From Clostridiales bacterium (GTDB lineage Bacteria; Bacillota; Clostridia; Oscillospirales; Oscillospiraceae), in NCBI GenBank assembly GCA_902363045.1, contig CABIYX010000016.1, forward strand, positions 1-62,024: DNA of 62,024 nt. The letters run 5' to 3'. The notes under the pieces are model-generated. The model was not told the DNA's origin. It saw nothing but the letters and a program-made list of their open reading frames with translations, and did no database searches. Each line of letters opens with the position of its first letter. Position 1 is the stretch's first letter. This document shows positions 33,898 through 41,065 of this stretch, in pieces. Made by a program: the position numbers and the translations under genes.

Positions 33898-34500
33898 ATG
33901 CGAGATACAGATTACATGGAAGTATTTGAGCGAAGCATGGATATGCCTCCTGTTTCGCGGGAGGAGGGATTGCGCGTTTTACAGACACTGGGGCTGGAAC
34001 TGCCTCCACAGATGCAGACTGAAGAAGGCTGGAGTTACGCTTCCGCATTGGAGGCTGCTGGACTGGGCAAATGGAATTACGATACTGGAACATGGGTCGC
34101 AACATCCAAACAATTCTATGCCTTTGATGCGGAGTTTCCCGATGCGGCGCACATGTATGAGCATTATTTTGCCGGCCTCGCGTCGATCACATCCGAGCCT
34201 GAGTTGACTTTTAGATTTCTGGATTATCTCAATGTTCAGGTGAACGAGGGAGAAGGCACCTTGACGGTATATTTCCTTGTTAATGGTGCAATCGTGGAGT
34301 ACGATGCCCGAGTGGACCGCGATTGGATCGACACGGGTATACAGCGTGCTATCAATGATTGTCTGGAGCTGCTTGGAGTAGAAAAGCGGTTTTACAGCAT
34401 CGAGGCATCGCAGGGACGCATCGTTTTTTATTGTACGGATGAGTGGGCCAGAGCCTTCGAGGAAGCCACCCTTTGCTTCATGAGCTATGATGGCATTTGA
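33898..34500 (+). CDS. Unrecognised 200-aa cargo protein
   Basis: I do not recognise this family. It is a soluble, mildly acidic alpha/beta protein of 200 aa (MRDTDYMEVFERSMDM...), without signal peptide, membrane helix or obvious catalytic motif. The C-terminal half alternates predicted strands and helices (TLTVYFLVNGAIVEYDA, IQRAINDCLELLG, RIVFYCTDEWARAFEEA). It has a strong ribosome binding site (GGAAAGGAG) and is more AT-rich than chromosomal neighbours. It lies alone between two related hairpins in a mobile-element remnant. Size, acidity and context would suit an immunity or anti-defence protein, but that is only a guess. Confidence 0.7.
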   Translation: MRDTDYMEVFERSMDMPPVSREEGLRVLQTLGLELPPQMQTEEGWSYASALEAAGLGKWNYDTGTWVATSKQFYAFDAEFPDAAHMYEHYFAGLASITSEPELTFRFLDYLNVQVNEGEGTLTVYFLVNGAIVEYDARVDRDWIDTGIQRAINDCLELLGVEKRFYSIEASQGRIVFYCTDEWARAFEEATLCFMSYDGI

Positions 34501-34530
34501 GAATAACAATTCCGAATTGTTGGGCTGGTT

Positions 34531-34560
34531 TAGTGCGCTTTATTGGTATAAGGCGTACTT
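34531..34560 (+). repeat. Hairpin flanking the cargo gene (right), possible terminator
   Basis: GTGCGCTTTAT, TGGT loop, ATAAGGCGTAC: an 11-bp stem with two wobble pairs. It shares its 3' arm with the hairpin at 33815-33839. The CTTTAT-loop-ATAA layout recalls relaxase recognition hairpins; there is no T-run. Confidence 0.45.
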
Positions 34561-34597
34561 GACAACTTCAATCAGTTGGGGAGGAAGCAAACCCAGC

Positions 34598-34862
34598 CGG
34601 GGCCGTCAATGGTCAAGATGAACGGCGTACAAGTGCGCCGCCATTGACCGCCCCGCCCGGTCTTGCTCTGCGGTCATCAAGGCGGGCAAGCCCCAAAGGT
34701 GCTTGCCCGCCTCCTTTGATTTTGGGTGGGGGCCGGTTGTCGAATTGCGTCCCATGGTGGGATTGATTTCCGCCCCAGCAGTAATCAATCCCCTATTGCC
34801 TGGGTGCGTCTACGCTCCCAGGCGGTGGTCGAAATGGGTCTCGATTCGAGACCCATTTCGAC
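34598..34862. repeat. Cluster of strong inverted repeats
   Basis: There are five stem-loops in 265 bases: 34605-34648 (GTCAATGG/CCATTGAC with an inner CGGCG/CGCCG), 34681-34711 (11-bp perfect, GGCGGGCAAGC), 34759-34792 (9-bp perfect, GGGATTGAT), 34799-34822 (CCTGGG and GCGT arms), and 34828-34862 (16-bp perfect, 3-nt loop). No gene fits here. It may be an origin of transfer, recombinase arm sites or the end of an element. Confidence 0.6.
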
Positions 34863-35099
34863 AGAAACTTACATCAAATTGAGGCAAGTTTTGATTATGG
34901 CCGTTTATAGTCTGAAAACTTTGCAATTTCAGGGTTTTTGTGATACTATTTTGATACTAAGAAAATGAACTGCCCCAAATAGGTGAGTGAAATATTAACA
35001 TATTTGCGAATGTTTTGCCTATAAAATCACCCTAAATACACCCCTATATACTTGAATTTGCCGAGTGGGAATAATCGACTTGGAAAGGAGGTTTCTTTC
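34863..35099. other. AT-rich non-coding DNA with a direct repeat
   Basis: No supported gene. TGATACTA occurs twice, separated by three bases, at about 34940-34958, which could be a tyrosine-recombinase arm site. The AT-rich tract continues to about 35060. Confidence 0.45.
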
Positions 35100-35276
35100 G
35101 TGTCCGTTATCTACCTGCTCCCCTATGACTTGATTTCCCAGTTTCCCACCCTCCGCAAATTGCCCCGGAGCATGGGGGCGCTTTCTTCTTCCGTGGGCCT
35201 CTCGGATTGGAGGTGGGCTTTCGCTTCACCCCATTGCGGAAGTAGGGGTTTCATAGCGGTCAAAGAAAAGCAATAA
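35100..35276 (+). CDS. Small hypothetical protein at the right end of the element
   Basis: A 58-codon frame starting with GTG at good spacing from AAAGGAGG. The N-terminus (SVIYLLPYDLISQF) looks protein-like, but the rest is low in hydrophobic periodicity and Ser/Arg-rich, as if read through a truncation or into non-coding DNA. No family recognised. It may be the 5' stump of an element gene cut at insertion. Confidence 0.35.
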   Translation: MSVIYLLPYDLISQFPTLRKLPRSMGALSSSVGLSDWRWAFASPHCGSRGFIAVKEKQ

Positions 35277-35313
35277 TCCGAACCCATCTCCTATCGGAAA
35301 CAGGTTCGGATTA
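35274..35313 (-). terminator. Terminator of tRNA-Leu
   Basis: A perfect 11-bp stem TAATCCGAACC/GGTTCGGATTA (35274-35284 with 35303-35313), followed on the minus strand by TTGCTTTTCTTTG. Confidence 0.85.
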
Positions 35314-35321
35314 CATGGGTT

Positions 35322-35408
35322 TGGTGCGCGAGGCGGGAGTCGAACCCGCACGCCCTTGCGAGCACTGGCACCTGAAGCCAGCGAGTCTACCAATTCCACC
35401 ACTCGCGC
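35322..35408 (-). tRNA. tRNA-Leu (anticodon CAG)
   Basis: An 87-nt class II tRNA read from the minus strand. The acceptor stem GCGCGAG/CTCGCGC, anticodon stem CTGGC/GCCAG with loop TTCAGGT, long variable arm and GGTTCGACTCC T-arm are all visible. CCA is encoded at 35322-35324. It decodes CUG, the dominant Leu codon in this window. Its 3' end faces the mobile-element remnant, but its own terminator is intact between them, so the tRNA end itself is not the visible integration point. Confidence 0.96.
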
Positions 35409-35448
35409 GAATGGGGAGGTCGAGCGTTTGTTTCACTCAGTGCAGGCA

Positions 35449-35479
35449 TTATATTACCACACCAAAGAGCGGGTGTCAA
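35449..35479 (-). promoter_or_regulatory. Promoter of tRNA-Leu
   Basis: Minus strand: consensus TTGACA (35474-35479), 17-bp spacer, TAATAT (35451-35456), overlapping a TATAAT at 35449-35454. Confidence 0.85.
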
Positions 35480-35590
35480 GCCTTTTTTGCGGGATCCTGT
35501 CATTTTCTTTTTTTGCGGTTTTAGCGGCGGGAGGGCGCGCATAAACAGGGCACGGAGCAGGAACACTGTGGAAGAAGGAGTGTGTCTGGC

Positions 35591-35947
35591 ATGAAAAAGG
35601 ATACCTGGCGCTCCGCTGTCTCCGGGGCGGCGGCGGGGGCGGCCAATGGGCTGTTCGGCGGCGGGGGCGGATCGGTGCTGGTCCCCCTGCTCACCCGCTT
35701 CTGCGGCCTGGAGCAGCGGCAGGCGTTTTCCACCTCGCTGGCTGTCATCCTGCCCCTGTGCGTCCTGTCTGCGGCGGTCTATCTGTTCCAGGGTGGATTG
35801 GATCTGACGGCAGCCCTGCCCTATCTGATCGGCGGAACGGTGGGCGGCTGGCTGGGCGGCAGATGGTTCCGGGGGGTGCGGGTGGTGTGGCTCCGGCGTG
35901 CCTTCGGGCTTCTGCTGCTGTATGGGGGAGCGAGGTGCCTGCTGTGA
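35591..35947 (+). CDS. TSUP (TauE/SafE) transporter, N-terminal half
   Basis: A 118-aa membrane protein with four predicted helices and the TSUP half-repeat signature (GAANGLFGGGGGSVLVPLL). Full-length TSUP proteins are about 250 aa with two such repeats; here the second is the next gene. The start is set at ATG 35591, ten bases after GAAGGAG, not at GTG 35582. The family exports sulfite, sulfoacetate or related organosulfur anions; the substrate here is unknown. Confidence 0.82.
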   Translation: MKKDTWRSAVSGAAAGAANGLFGGGGGSVLVPLLTRFCGLEQRQAFSTSLAVILPLCVLSAAVYLFQGGLDLTAALPYLIGGTVGGWLGGRWFRGVRVVWLRRAFGLLLLYGGARCLL

Positions 35948-36318
35948 GCGAGTGGGTGCTCCCGCTGCTGGCGGGCGGGGCCGCCGGGGTGCTGTCCGGC
36001 TTCGGAGTGGGGGGCGGGACGCTGCTTCTGGTGTATATGACCGCCTTTGCCGGCCTGGACCAGCGCCTGGCCCAGGGGATCAACCTGCTGTATTTTCTCC
36101 CGTCCGCCGCCATGGCGCTGCCGGCCCACTGGAGGAACGGCTCTGTGGTCCGGCCCGTCCTGCTGCCCGCCATTCTGGCCGGTCTGGTGACGGCTGGGGC
36201 GGCCGCCTGGGCGGCCACGGTGATGGACGTGGAGCTGCTGCGCCGGTGCTTCGGAGGCTTTCTGATGGTCATCGGGGGGATGGAGCTGTTTGGCAGGGAC
36301 CGGGAGCCCTCCGCATAA
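35944..36318 (+). CDS. TSUP (TauE/SafE) transporter, C-terminal half
   Basis: A 124-aa membrane protein with four predicted helices and its own TSUP motif (GVLSGFGVGGGTLLLVYM). It starts with GTG that overlaps the TGA of the preceding half gene, so the two should be made in equal amounts by translational coupling and are likely to assemble as a heteromer. No frameshift repair is needed: each half has its own start, and reading frames differ. Confidence 0.82.
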   Translation: MSEWVLPLLAGGAAGVLSGFGVGGGTLLLVYMTAFAGLDQRLAQGINLLYFLPSAAMALPAHWRNGSVVRPVLLPAILAGLVTAGAAAWAATVMDVELLRRCFGGFLMVIGGMELFGRDREPSA

Positions 36319-36320
36319 AC

Positions 36321-36361
36321 ACAGACTGCGGACCGCCTGAGCTGGGCGGCCCGCAGTCTGT
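36321..36361. terminator. Bidirectional terminator
   Basis: A stem of 11 bp (36321-36331 with 36351-36361) plus an inner CCGCC/GGCGG pair, between convergent genes. Confidence 0.8.
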
Positions 36362-36374
36362 ATTTGGATCGTGT

Positions 36375-37703
36375 TCAGCCAATGCCGCCCACGACAGCGC
36401 CCAGGATCAGCACCAGTAGGGTGACGCCGCAGAACAGGTATTTGGCCATGGGGTAAAACCAGCAGCCCAGGGGCTTGCTGCGGGACAGGTTAACCTGTTC
36501 TAACACATAGTCCTTTCCGCATACCCAGAAGAACATCACCCCGGCCAGCAGGGCACCGATGGGGCAGATATAGATGGAGCACACGTCCATCCAGTCGGAC
36601 ACGATGGGAGCGATGGCCAGCCCGACGCCCACACCGACCGCGCCGATGATGGCCACAGCCGCGGGACGATTCAGGTGGAACAGCTCCTGAAGGGTGGCGG
36701 TGGGGGCCTCAAACAGGTTGACCAGAGAGGTCAGGGCGGCGAAGAGCACCGCCAGGAAAAACACCACCAGCAGGATGGGCCCGCCAGGCAGGCGGCTGAT
36801 CACATTGGGCAGGAAAATGAACATCAGGCCCGGGCCGCTGTTGTTCAGCTGTTCCCCGGCCACCGCCATGGCGGGGATGATGACCAGGGCGGCCAGCATG
36901 GCGGCCAGGGTATCAAACAGGGCGACCATCTTGGCGTCAGCCGGTACATCGGAGTCCCGGCCCAGGTAGGAGCCGTAGATCAGCGTCCCGTTGCCCGCGA
37001 TGGACAGGGAGAAAAACGCCTGCCCCAGGGCAAAGACCCACACCATGGGGTCCAGCAGGCCCTCGGGCTTGAGGACGAAAATATACCGGTAGCCCTCAGC
37101 GGCACCGGGGAGGGTGACCAGATAGACGGCCAGGCCGATGAACAGCAGATAAAACAGGGGAGTCATCACCTTGTTGGCCTTTTCAATGCCCCTGCCGATG
37201 CCGAAGGCCATGATGACCACCGTTACCGCCATCCCCACCAGCTGCCAAAAGACGTTGCCCCCGGCGGTGGCGCCGAAGTTGGCGTCAAAGGCGGCCACAC
37301 CCTGCATCTGGGACAGACTGCCGGTGAAGGACTGGAAGGTATACTTAAAGATCCAGCCGGTGACCACGGAGTAGCCGATGGCCAGGGCCAGGGAGCCCAG
37401 TACCGGGACCAGTCCCAGCAGCTTGCCGGGCTTATCACTGCCGAAACGCATTCGGGTGGCCTCTCCGAAGGCGTGGACCGGGCCGGAGCGGGTGGCGCGG
37501 CCAAAGGACATCTCTCCGATCACGCCGGTGGAGCCGATGATGACCACAAAGATCAGATAGGGGATCAGAAAGGTGGCCCCGCCATAGGCGGACACCCGGG
37601 CGGGAAACAGCCAGATATTTCCCATTCCCACCGCCGAGCCGATGCAGGCCAGAATGAAGCCCCACTTGGAGCCCCAGGAGTCGCGTTTTGTACCTTGCAG
37701 CAT
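36375..37703 (-). CDS. Sodium-dependent NSS-family symporter (LeuT fold)
   Basis: A 442-aa transporter with eleven to twelve membrane helices. The N-terminus (RDSWGSKWGF, GSAVGMGNIWLFP) is the hallmark of neurotransmitter:sodium symporters, with unwound TM1 residues for Na+ and amino acid binding. Bacterial members such as MhsT and LeuT import amino acids. A single gene with its own promoter. The start at 37703 follows AAAGGA. Confidence 0.93.
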   Translation of the reverse strand: MLQGTKRDSWGSKWGFILACIGSAVGMGNIWLFPARVSAYGGATFLIPYLIFVVIIGSTGVIGEMSFGRATRSGPVHAFGEATRMRFGSDKPGKLLGLVPVLGSLALAIGYSVVTGWIFKYTFQSFTGSLSQMQGVAAFDANFGATAGGNVFWQLVGMAVTVVIMAFGIGRGIEKANKVMTPLFYLLFIGLAVYLVTLPGAAEGYRYIFVLKPEGLLDPMVWVFALGQAFFSLSIAGNGTLIYGSYLGRDSDVPADAKMVALFDTLAAMLAALVIIPAMAVAGEQLNNSGPGLMFIFLPNVISRLPGGPILLVVFFLAVLFAALTSLVNLFEAPTATLQELFHLNRPAAVAIIGAVGVGVGLAIAPIVSDWMDVCSIYICPIGALLAGVMFFWVCGKDYVLEQVNLSRSKPLGCWFYPMAKYLFCGVTLLVLILGAVVGGIG

Positions 37704-37755
37704 GGAGTCACGTCCTTTGCTGGCCCGCGGCGGCGGGCCGGATTCCGTATCTTTA

Positions 37756-37783
37756 ATCATACCACAGTTTTGGGAAAAAACAA
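37756..37783 (-). promoter_or_regulatory. Promoter of the NSS symporter
   Basis: Minus strand: TTGTTT (37778-37783), 16-bp spacer ending TGG, TATGAT (37756-37761). Confidence 0.65.
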
Positions 37784-37820
37784 CTCCTGACTTCCGGGGC
37801 GGCGGCACGACAGGAGAAAG

Positions 37821-37851
37821 AAAAAGCGCCCCGGAGCCTGCTCCGGGGCGC
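37821..37851 (-). terminator. Terminator of the Dabb gene
   Basis: An 11- to 12-bp GC stem (37826-37837 with 37840-37851), followed on the minus strand by TTTTTCTTTC. Confidence 0.85.
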
Positions 37852-37874
37852 GGGTGCCGGCTGGACGCGGCGGC

Positions 37875-38174
37875 TCAGTCCTGGATGTCGCAGCAGCGGC
37901 GGTCGCAGAAATACTCCCGGATCAGGGGCAGCACAGCCTGGTGCTCCGGGTGGTTCTGATAGAGCGGCAGGTCATCGGCCTGGGCGACCTCGGAATAGAG
38001 GACCAGATCGCAGTTGCTGCTGTCCAGAGGCGGGCAGCTGGCCTTCACCTCCAGGGCACAGGGGACCAGCTCCTTCAGAGCGTTGATGCGGGGGACGATC
38101 TCCTCCCGGACGGCCTGGCGCTGCGCCTCGGTGAGCTCGGGCTTGAAGTTCCAGGAGACGATATGACGGACCAT
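37875..38174 (-). CDS. Dabb (stress-responsive A/B barrel) domain protein
   Basis: A 99-aa single-domain protein starting MVRHIVSWNFKPELT, the characteristic Dabb opening, and ending DRRCCDIQD. Dabb proteins form dimeric alpha/beta barrels; some are enzymes, many are of unknown function. It has a clean AGGAGG site, its own promoter and its own terminator. Confidence 0.9.
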   Translation of the reverse strand: MVRHIVSWNFKPELTEAQRQAVREEIVPRINALKELVPCALEVKASCPPLDSSNCDLVLYSEVAQADDLPLYQNHPEHQAVLPLIREYFCDRRCCDIQD

Positions 38175-38205
38175 CGAACATTCCTCCTTTTTGTGTGGTA
38201 CTCCT

Positions 38206-38234
38206 ATTGTAGCGGGGAAGGGGGTGTTCGTCAA
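38206..38234 (-). promoter_or_regulatory. Promoter of the Dabb gene
   Basis: Minus strand: TTGACG (38229-38234), 17-bp spacer, TACAAT (38206-38211). The -35 overlaps the stop codon of the upstream gene. Confidence 0.8.
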
Positions 38235-39043
38235 CGGAGAACTTGTCCGGTGCGGGTCCGCTCCACAGGATAGAGGCCCAAAGTCACGGTGACGTCGGCG
38301 ATCTCCTGCCAGGGGGCCAGCACGGTGCGGATGCTCAGGCTCTGGGCGGCTTCCAGCTTGCGGCGCAGGGTGGCCCCATCGTCGAAGAGGACGAAATGGG
38401 CCCCGGACTCCCGGCTCATGTAGGTGAAGTAGCGGGCGCACAGCTCCTGGGAGAAGAAGATGGAGGGGGAGCGCTGATGGATGAGGCGGTGCAGCTCGTC
38501 CTGGGAGAGAGGGACGCCGCTTCCGGAGGGGGAGGGGAGGAAAAAGTCCTCTGCCACCCGCTGGAGGGCCAGGGCCACCCGGTCCCGGCCAAAGCGCTCC
38601 TGGGCCTCCCGCAGGCGCTGGAGGAGGGAGCCGCCGGACAGGGCGGAGGAGATCATGACCAGGGCGTGGTCGGAGCAGTGTCCGTACTGCTCCGGCACGA
38701 TGAGCGTCCAGTTCCGGCGGCGGCACTGGCTGCCCAGCTCCCGCACCACCTGCTCCAGGGGCGGGAGCCTCCCGGCCTCAAAGTCGCAGACCACCCCGGT
38801 GAAGCCCCGGGCGGAGCACTCCTGGATCACCTCCTGGCAGAAGGGGGCCGCCGCCCCCACTCCGTCAAAGGCGCGGCAGTCCAGCAGCATCATCCCGCCC
38901 CGCGGGGCGGTGCTCCCGCTGGCCCGGAACAGGTGGGGCCCCCGCCCCATGCGGTAGACCGCGTGGGCGGGGATCACCGGAAGGCGCTGGATCTCCCGCA
39001 GGCGGTCGGGCGTGATGGTCACGATGATGGATTCCAATGACAT
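38231..39043 (-). CDS. Hypothetical protein, possible degenerate GH18-like barrel
   Basis: A 270-aa protein without signal peptide. A TIM-barrel rhythm is suggested by repeating strand-helix units (MMLLDCRAF, FTGVVCDFEAGRLPP, NWTLIVPEQY, PSIFFSQELCARYF, AHFVLFDDGATL). GVVCDFE sits where glycoside hydrolase family 18 proteins have their DxxDxDxE motif, but only part of it is present, so catalysis is doubtful. The start (39043) follows AAGGGGGA. This family call is tentative. Confidence 0.6.
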   Translation of the reverse strand: MSLESIIVTITPDRLREIQRLPVIPAHAVYRMGRGPHLFRASGSTAPRGGMMLLDCRAFDGVGAAAPFCQEVIQECSARGFTGVVCDFEAGRLPPLEQVVRELGSQCRRRNWTLIVPEQYGHCSDHALVMISSALSGGSLLQRLREAQERFGRDRVALALQRVAEDFFLPSPSGSGVPLSQDELHRLIHQRSPSIFFSQELCARYFTYMSRESGAHFVLFDDGATLRRKLEAAQSLSIRTVLAPWQEIADVTVTLGLYPVERTRTGQVLR

Positions 39044-39056
39044 GACAGGGTCCCCC

Positions 39057-39085
39057 TTGTCCAAATTTTTCTGACGTGATATACT
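39057..39085 (+). promoter_or_regulatory. Promoter of the yqeG operon
   Basis: TTGTCC (39057-39062), 17-bp spacer ending TGA, TATACT (39080-39085). Confidence 0.7.
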
Positions 39086-39181
39086 GGGGCAGAGAGCCGG
39101 GCGGCCCTTGCCCGCACCAGGCGACGTCTGTTCCAATGTATGGTCAGGACAGAACGGTTAGAACAAAAGGAGGACACATCC

Positions 39182-39688
39182 GTGCCCGTTTCACCGATTC
39201 CAAGAGGGGTCTACCCCTCCGTTACCGCGCTGGATCCGAAGGCTCTGCGGGCCAGGGGGATCACCCTGGTGCTGGCGGACCTGGACAACACCCTGGTCCC
39301 CTATGGCGTGACTGAGCCGCCGGAGGAGATCGTGGCCTGGAAGCAGGCCCTGGAGGCCCAGGGGATCCAGCTGTTCCTGCTGTCCAACAGCCGCAGGCCG
39401 GGCCGGGCCCAGAGCTTCGCCCAGCGGCTGGGCATCCCCTATCAGGGGCACTCCGGCAAGCCCAGGCGGGCGGGCTATCTCCGGGCCATGGAGCGCATGG
39501 GGCGCAGGCCGGAGGAGACGGTCATGGTGGGCGACCAGATCTTCACCGATACCCTGGGGGCCAACAACGCCGGAGTGGTCCCCATGCTGGTGGAGCCCAT
39601 CCGGCTGGCTGGGAACCCGGGGCGCTATCTGCGCTATGCGGCGGAGACCCCCTTCCGCCTGCTGGGAAAGCGGAGGCCCTTCCTGTGA
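39182..39688 (+). CDS. YqeG-family HAD phosphatase
   Basis: A 168-aa HAD subfamily IIIA phosphatase. The nucleophile motif is DLDNT (D33, D35), motif II is LLSNS, Lys is in GHSGKPRRAG, and motif III is MVGDQIFTD. It starts with GTG at good distance from AGGAGG. YqeG homologues act on small phosphomonoesters (some are phosphatidylglycerophosphate phosphatases in other lineages). It shares a stop-start overlap with the next gene. Confidence 0.9.
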   Translation: MPVSPIPRGVYPSVTALDPKALRARGITLVLADLDNTLVPYGVTEPPEEIVAWKQALEAQGIQLFLLSNSRRPGRAQSFAQRLGIPYQGHSGKPRRAGYLRAMERMGRRPEETVMVGDQIFTDTLGANNAGVVPMLVEPIRLAGNPGRYLRYAAETPFRLLGKRRPFL

Positions 39689-40545
39689 GGGCGCGGTTCG
39701 GCCCGGCGGGCAACAGCGACAGCTTTTCCAGGGTCCACCGCTCCTCCCTGGCCGCGCCCGGCTGGATCGCGGAGCGGGGGCTGGACTGCTATGAATACCA
39801 GTGCGGCAAGGGGGTCCATGTGGGGGAGGACACTGCCCGGAAGGTGGGGGAGAACGCTGTGAGGGCGGGGATCTCCCTGTCTCTCCACGCCCCTTACTTC
39901 ATCAACCTGGCCAACCCGGACCCGGAGGCCCTGAAAAAGACCATCAGATATATCACCGGGGCCTGCCTGGCGGCCTCCTGGATGGGAGCGGAGCGGGTGG
40001 TGATCCACTCCGGGGCGCTGATGAAGCGCAGCCGGAAGGAGGCCCTGGAGACTGCCGGAGCCTCCCTGCGGGAGGTCATCGCCGCCTGCGACGGGGCGGG
40101 CTTCGGGCACATCGCCCTGTGTCCGGAGACCATGGGAAAGATCAACCAGCTGGGGGATCTGGACGAGGTGCTGGAGCTGTGTACCCTGAATGAACGTCTG
40201 ATCCCCTGTATCGACTTCGGCCACCTGTACGCCCGCTCCCTGGGGGCGGACGATGGGCGGGAGGCGTTTGCACGGATGCTGGACCGGGTAGAAGAGGTGC
40301 TGGGGACAGAGCGGGCCAGCCGTTTCCACAGCCATTTCTCCCACATAGAATTTACCCCCAAGGGGGGCGAGAAGTGCCACCGCACCTTCGCCGACGATGG
40401 GGGCTTTGGCCCGGACTGGGGCCCTCTGGCGGCGGAGACCGCCCGCCGGGGGTGGAGCCCCACTTTCATCTGCGAAAGCGCGGGGACACAGGCGGAGGAT
40501 GCGCTGGAGATGAAAAAAATCTATCAGGAGGCTTGTGGGAGTTAG
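39685..40545 (+). CDS. Endonuclease-IV-like TIM-barrel protein
   Basis: A 286-aa AP-endonuclease-family-2 barrel starting with GTG that overlaps the yqeG stop. Candidate metal ligands are in SLHAPYF, VIHSGA, CPETMGK, CIDFGHLYA, HSHFSHIE and ICESAG, matching most Nfo positions. The usual DRHxNIG motif reads EKCHRTF, so one Asp ligand seems lost and the enzyme may not be a true AP endonuclease. The last two codons and the TAG stop lie in a tandem repeat. Confidence 0.75.
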   Translation: MRARFGPAGNSDSFSRVHRSSLAAPGWIAERGLDCYEYQCGKGVHVGEDTARKVGENAVRAGISLSLHAPYFINLANPDPEALKKTIRYITGACLAASWMGAERVVIHSGALMKRSRKEALETAGASLREVIAACDGAGFGHIALCPETMGKINQLGDLDEVLELCTLNERLIPCIDFGHLYARSLGADDGREAFARMLDRVEEVLGTERASRFHSHFSHIEFTPKGGEKCHRTFADDGGFGPDWGPLAAETARRGWSPTFICESAGTQAEDALEMKKIYQEACGS

Positions 40546-40608
40546 GAATTAGGAGTTAGGAATTAGGAGTTAGGAATTAGGAGTTAGGAATTAGGAGTTA
40601 GGAATTGG
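40540..40608. repeat. 14-bp tandem repeat
   Basis: Four perfect units of AGTTAGGAATTAGG (40540-40595) plus a partial fifth. It begins inside the end of the preceding gene and supplies its TAG stop. The same words recur at 52141-52256. Confidence 0.9.
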
Positions 40609-40625
40609 AGATGGGGAGTGCAGAG

Positions 40626-41048
40626 ATGGACAGGGCTGGACGGGAACGGGCGATCCGCAGCTGGTTTTCCATGTGGCTGGAGGGCCAGGCAGGGGACTTG
40701 ACGGAGCTGTTTGCCCTGGATGTACAGTATATTGAGAGCTGGGGGCCGGAGTATCACGGCGTGTCCCAGGTCCGGCACTGGTTTGAGGAGTGGAACACCC
40801 GCGGGCGGGTCCTGGTCTGGGAACTGCGGAGCGTTCTGCACGATGGAGACCGCTCCGTAGCGGAGTGGTACTTCAAAAATACGGTGGACGGCAGGACGGA
40901 AGAATTTGATGGGCTCTCGCTGATTCACTGGAGCGGAGACGGGAGGATCCGGCGGCTTCAGGAATTTGGCTGCCAGCGGGACCGGTATGACCCCTATGCG
41001 GACGGACCGCTGCCCAAGTTTCAGGAGCGGCCGAGCCTGTGGTTTTAG
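40626..41048 (+). CDS. SnoaL/NTF2-like domain protein
   Basis: A 140-aa protein with the alpha-plus-beta cone pattern of SnoaL-like proteins: an N-terminal helix pair (AIRSWFSMWLEGQAGDLTEL), VQYIESWGPEYHGVSQVRHWFEEW, then strands (VLVWELRSVLHDGDRSVAEWYF). Function is unknown. The start at 40626 follows GGGGAG; ATG 40611 is a possible alternative. It slightly precedes the peptidase gene and may be co-transcribed with it. Confidence 0.8.
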   Translation: MDRAGRERAIRSWFSMWLEGQAGDLTELFALDVQYIESWGPEYHGVSQVRHWFEEWNTRGRVLVWELRSVLHDGDRSVAEWYFKNTVDGRTEEFDGLSLIHWSGDGRIRRLQEFGCQRDRYDPYADGPLPKFQERPSLWF

Positions 41049-41065
41049 AGAGGAGAGGATCACGG

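Larger units (their letters stand above)
32652..35276. mobile_element. Remnant of a mobilisable/conjugative element
   Basis: The region comprises a truncated MobV relaxase, an unrecognised cargo gene, hairpin-rich non-coding DNA and a small ORF. Base composition is visibly more AT-rich than the flanks from 33740 to 35060. The left boundary is sharp, fused to the 3' end of the giant gene. The right boundary is placed just before the tRNA-Leu terminator. No integrase, replication protein or transposase remains. Confidence 0.7.

Noticed and set aside
34598..34862. Retron or group II intron RNA
   Set aside because: No reverse transcriptase gene is present in the window, and domain V-like or msr/msd features are not visible.
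32652..35276. Intact conjugative element or prophage
   Set aside because: Only a truncated relaxase, one cargo gene and a small ORF remain; no integrase, coupling protein, secretion or structural genes.
35274..35330. tRNA-Leu 3' end as the attachment site of the element
   Set aside because: The tRNA keeps its own terminator before the element DNA, and I found no second copy of the tRNA 3' end on the left side.
40540..40608. Possible CRISPR-like repeat array
   Set aside because: The 14-bp units are directly adjacent with no spacers, and no cas genes are nearby; it is a simple tandem repeat.
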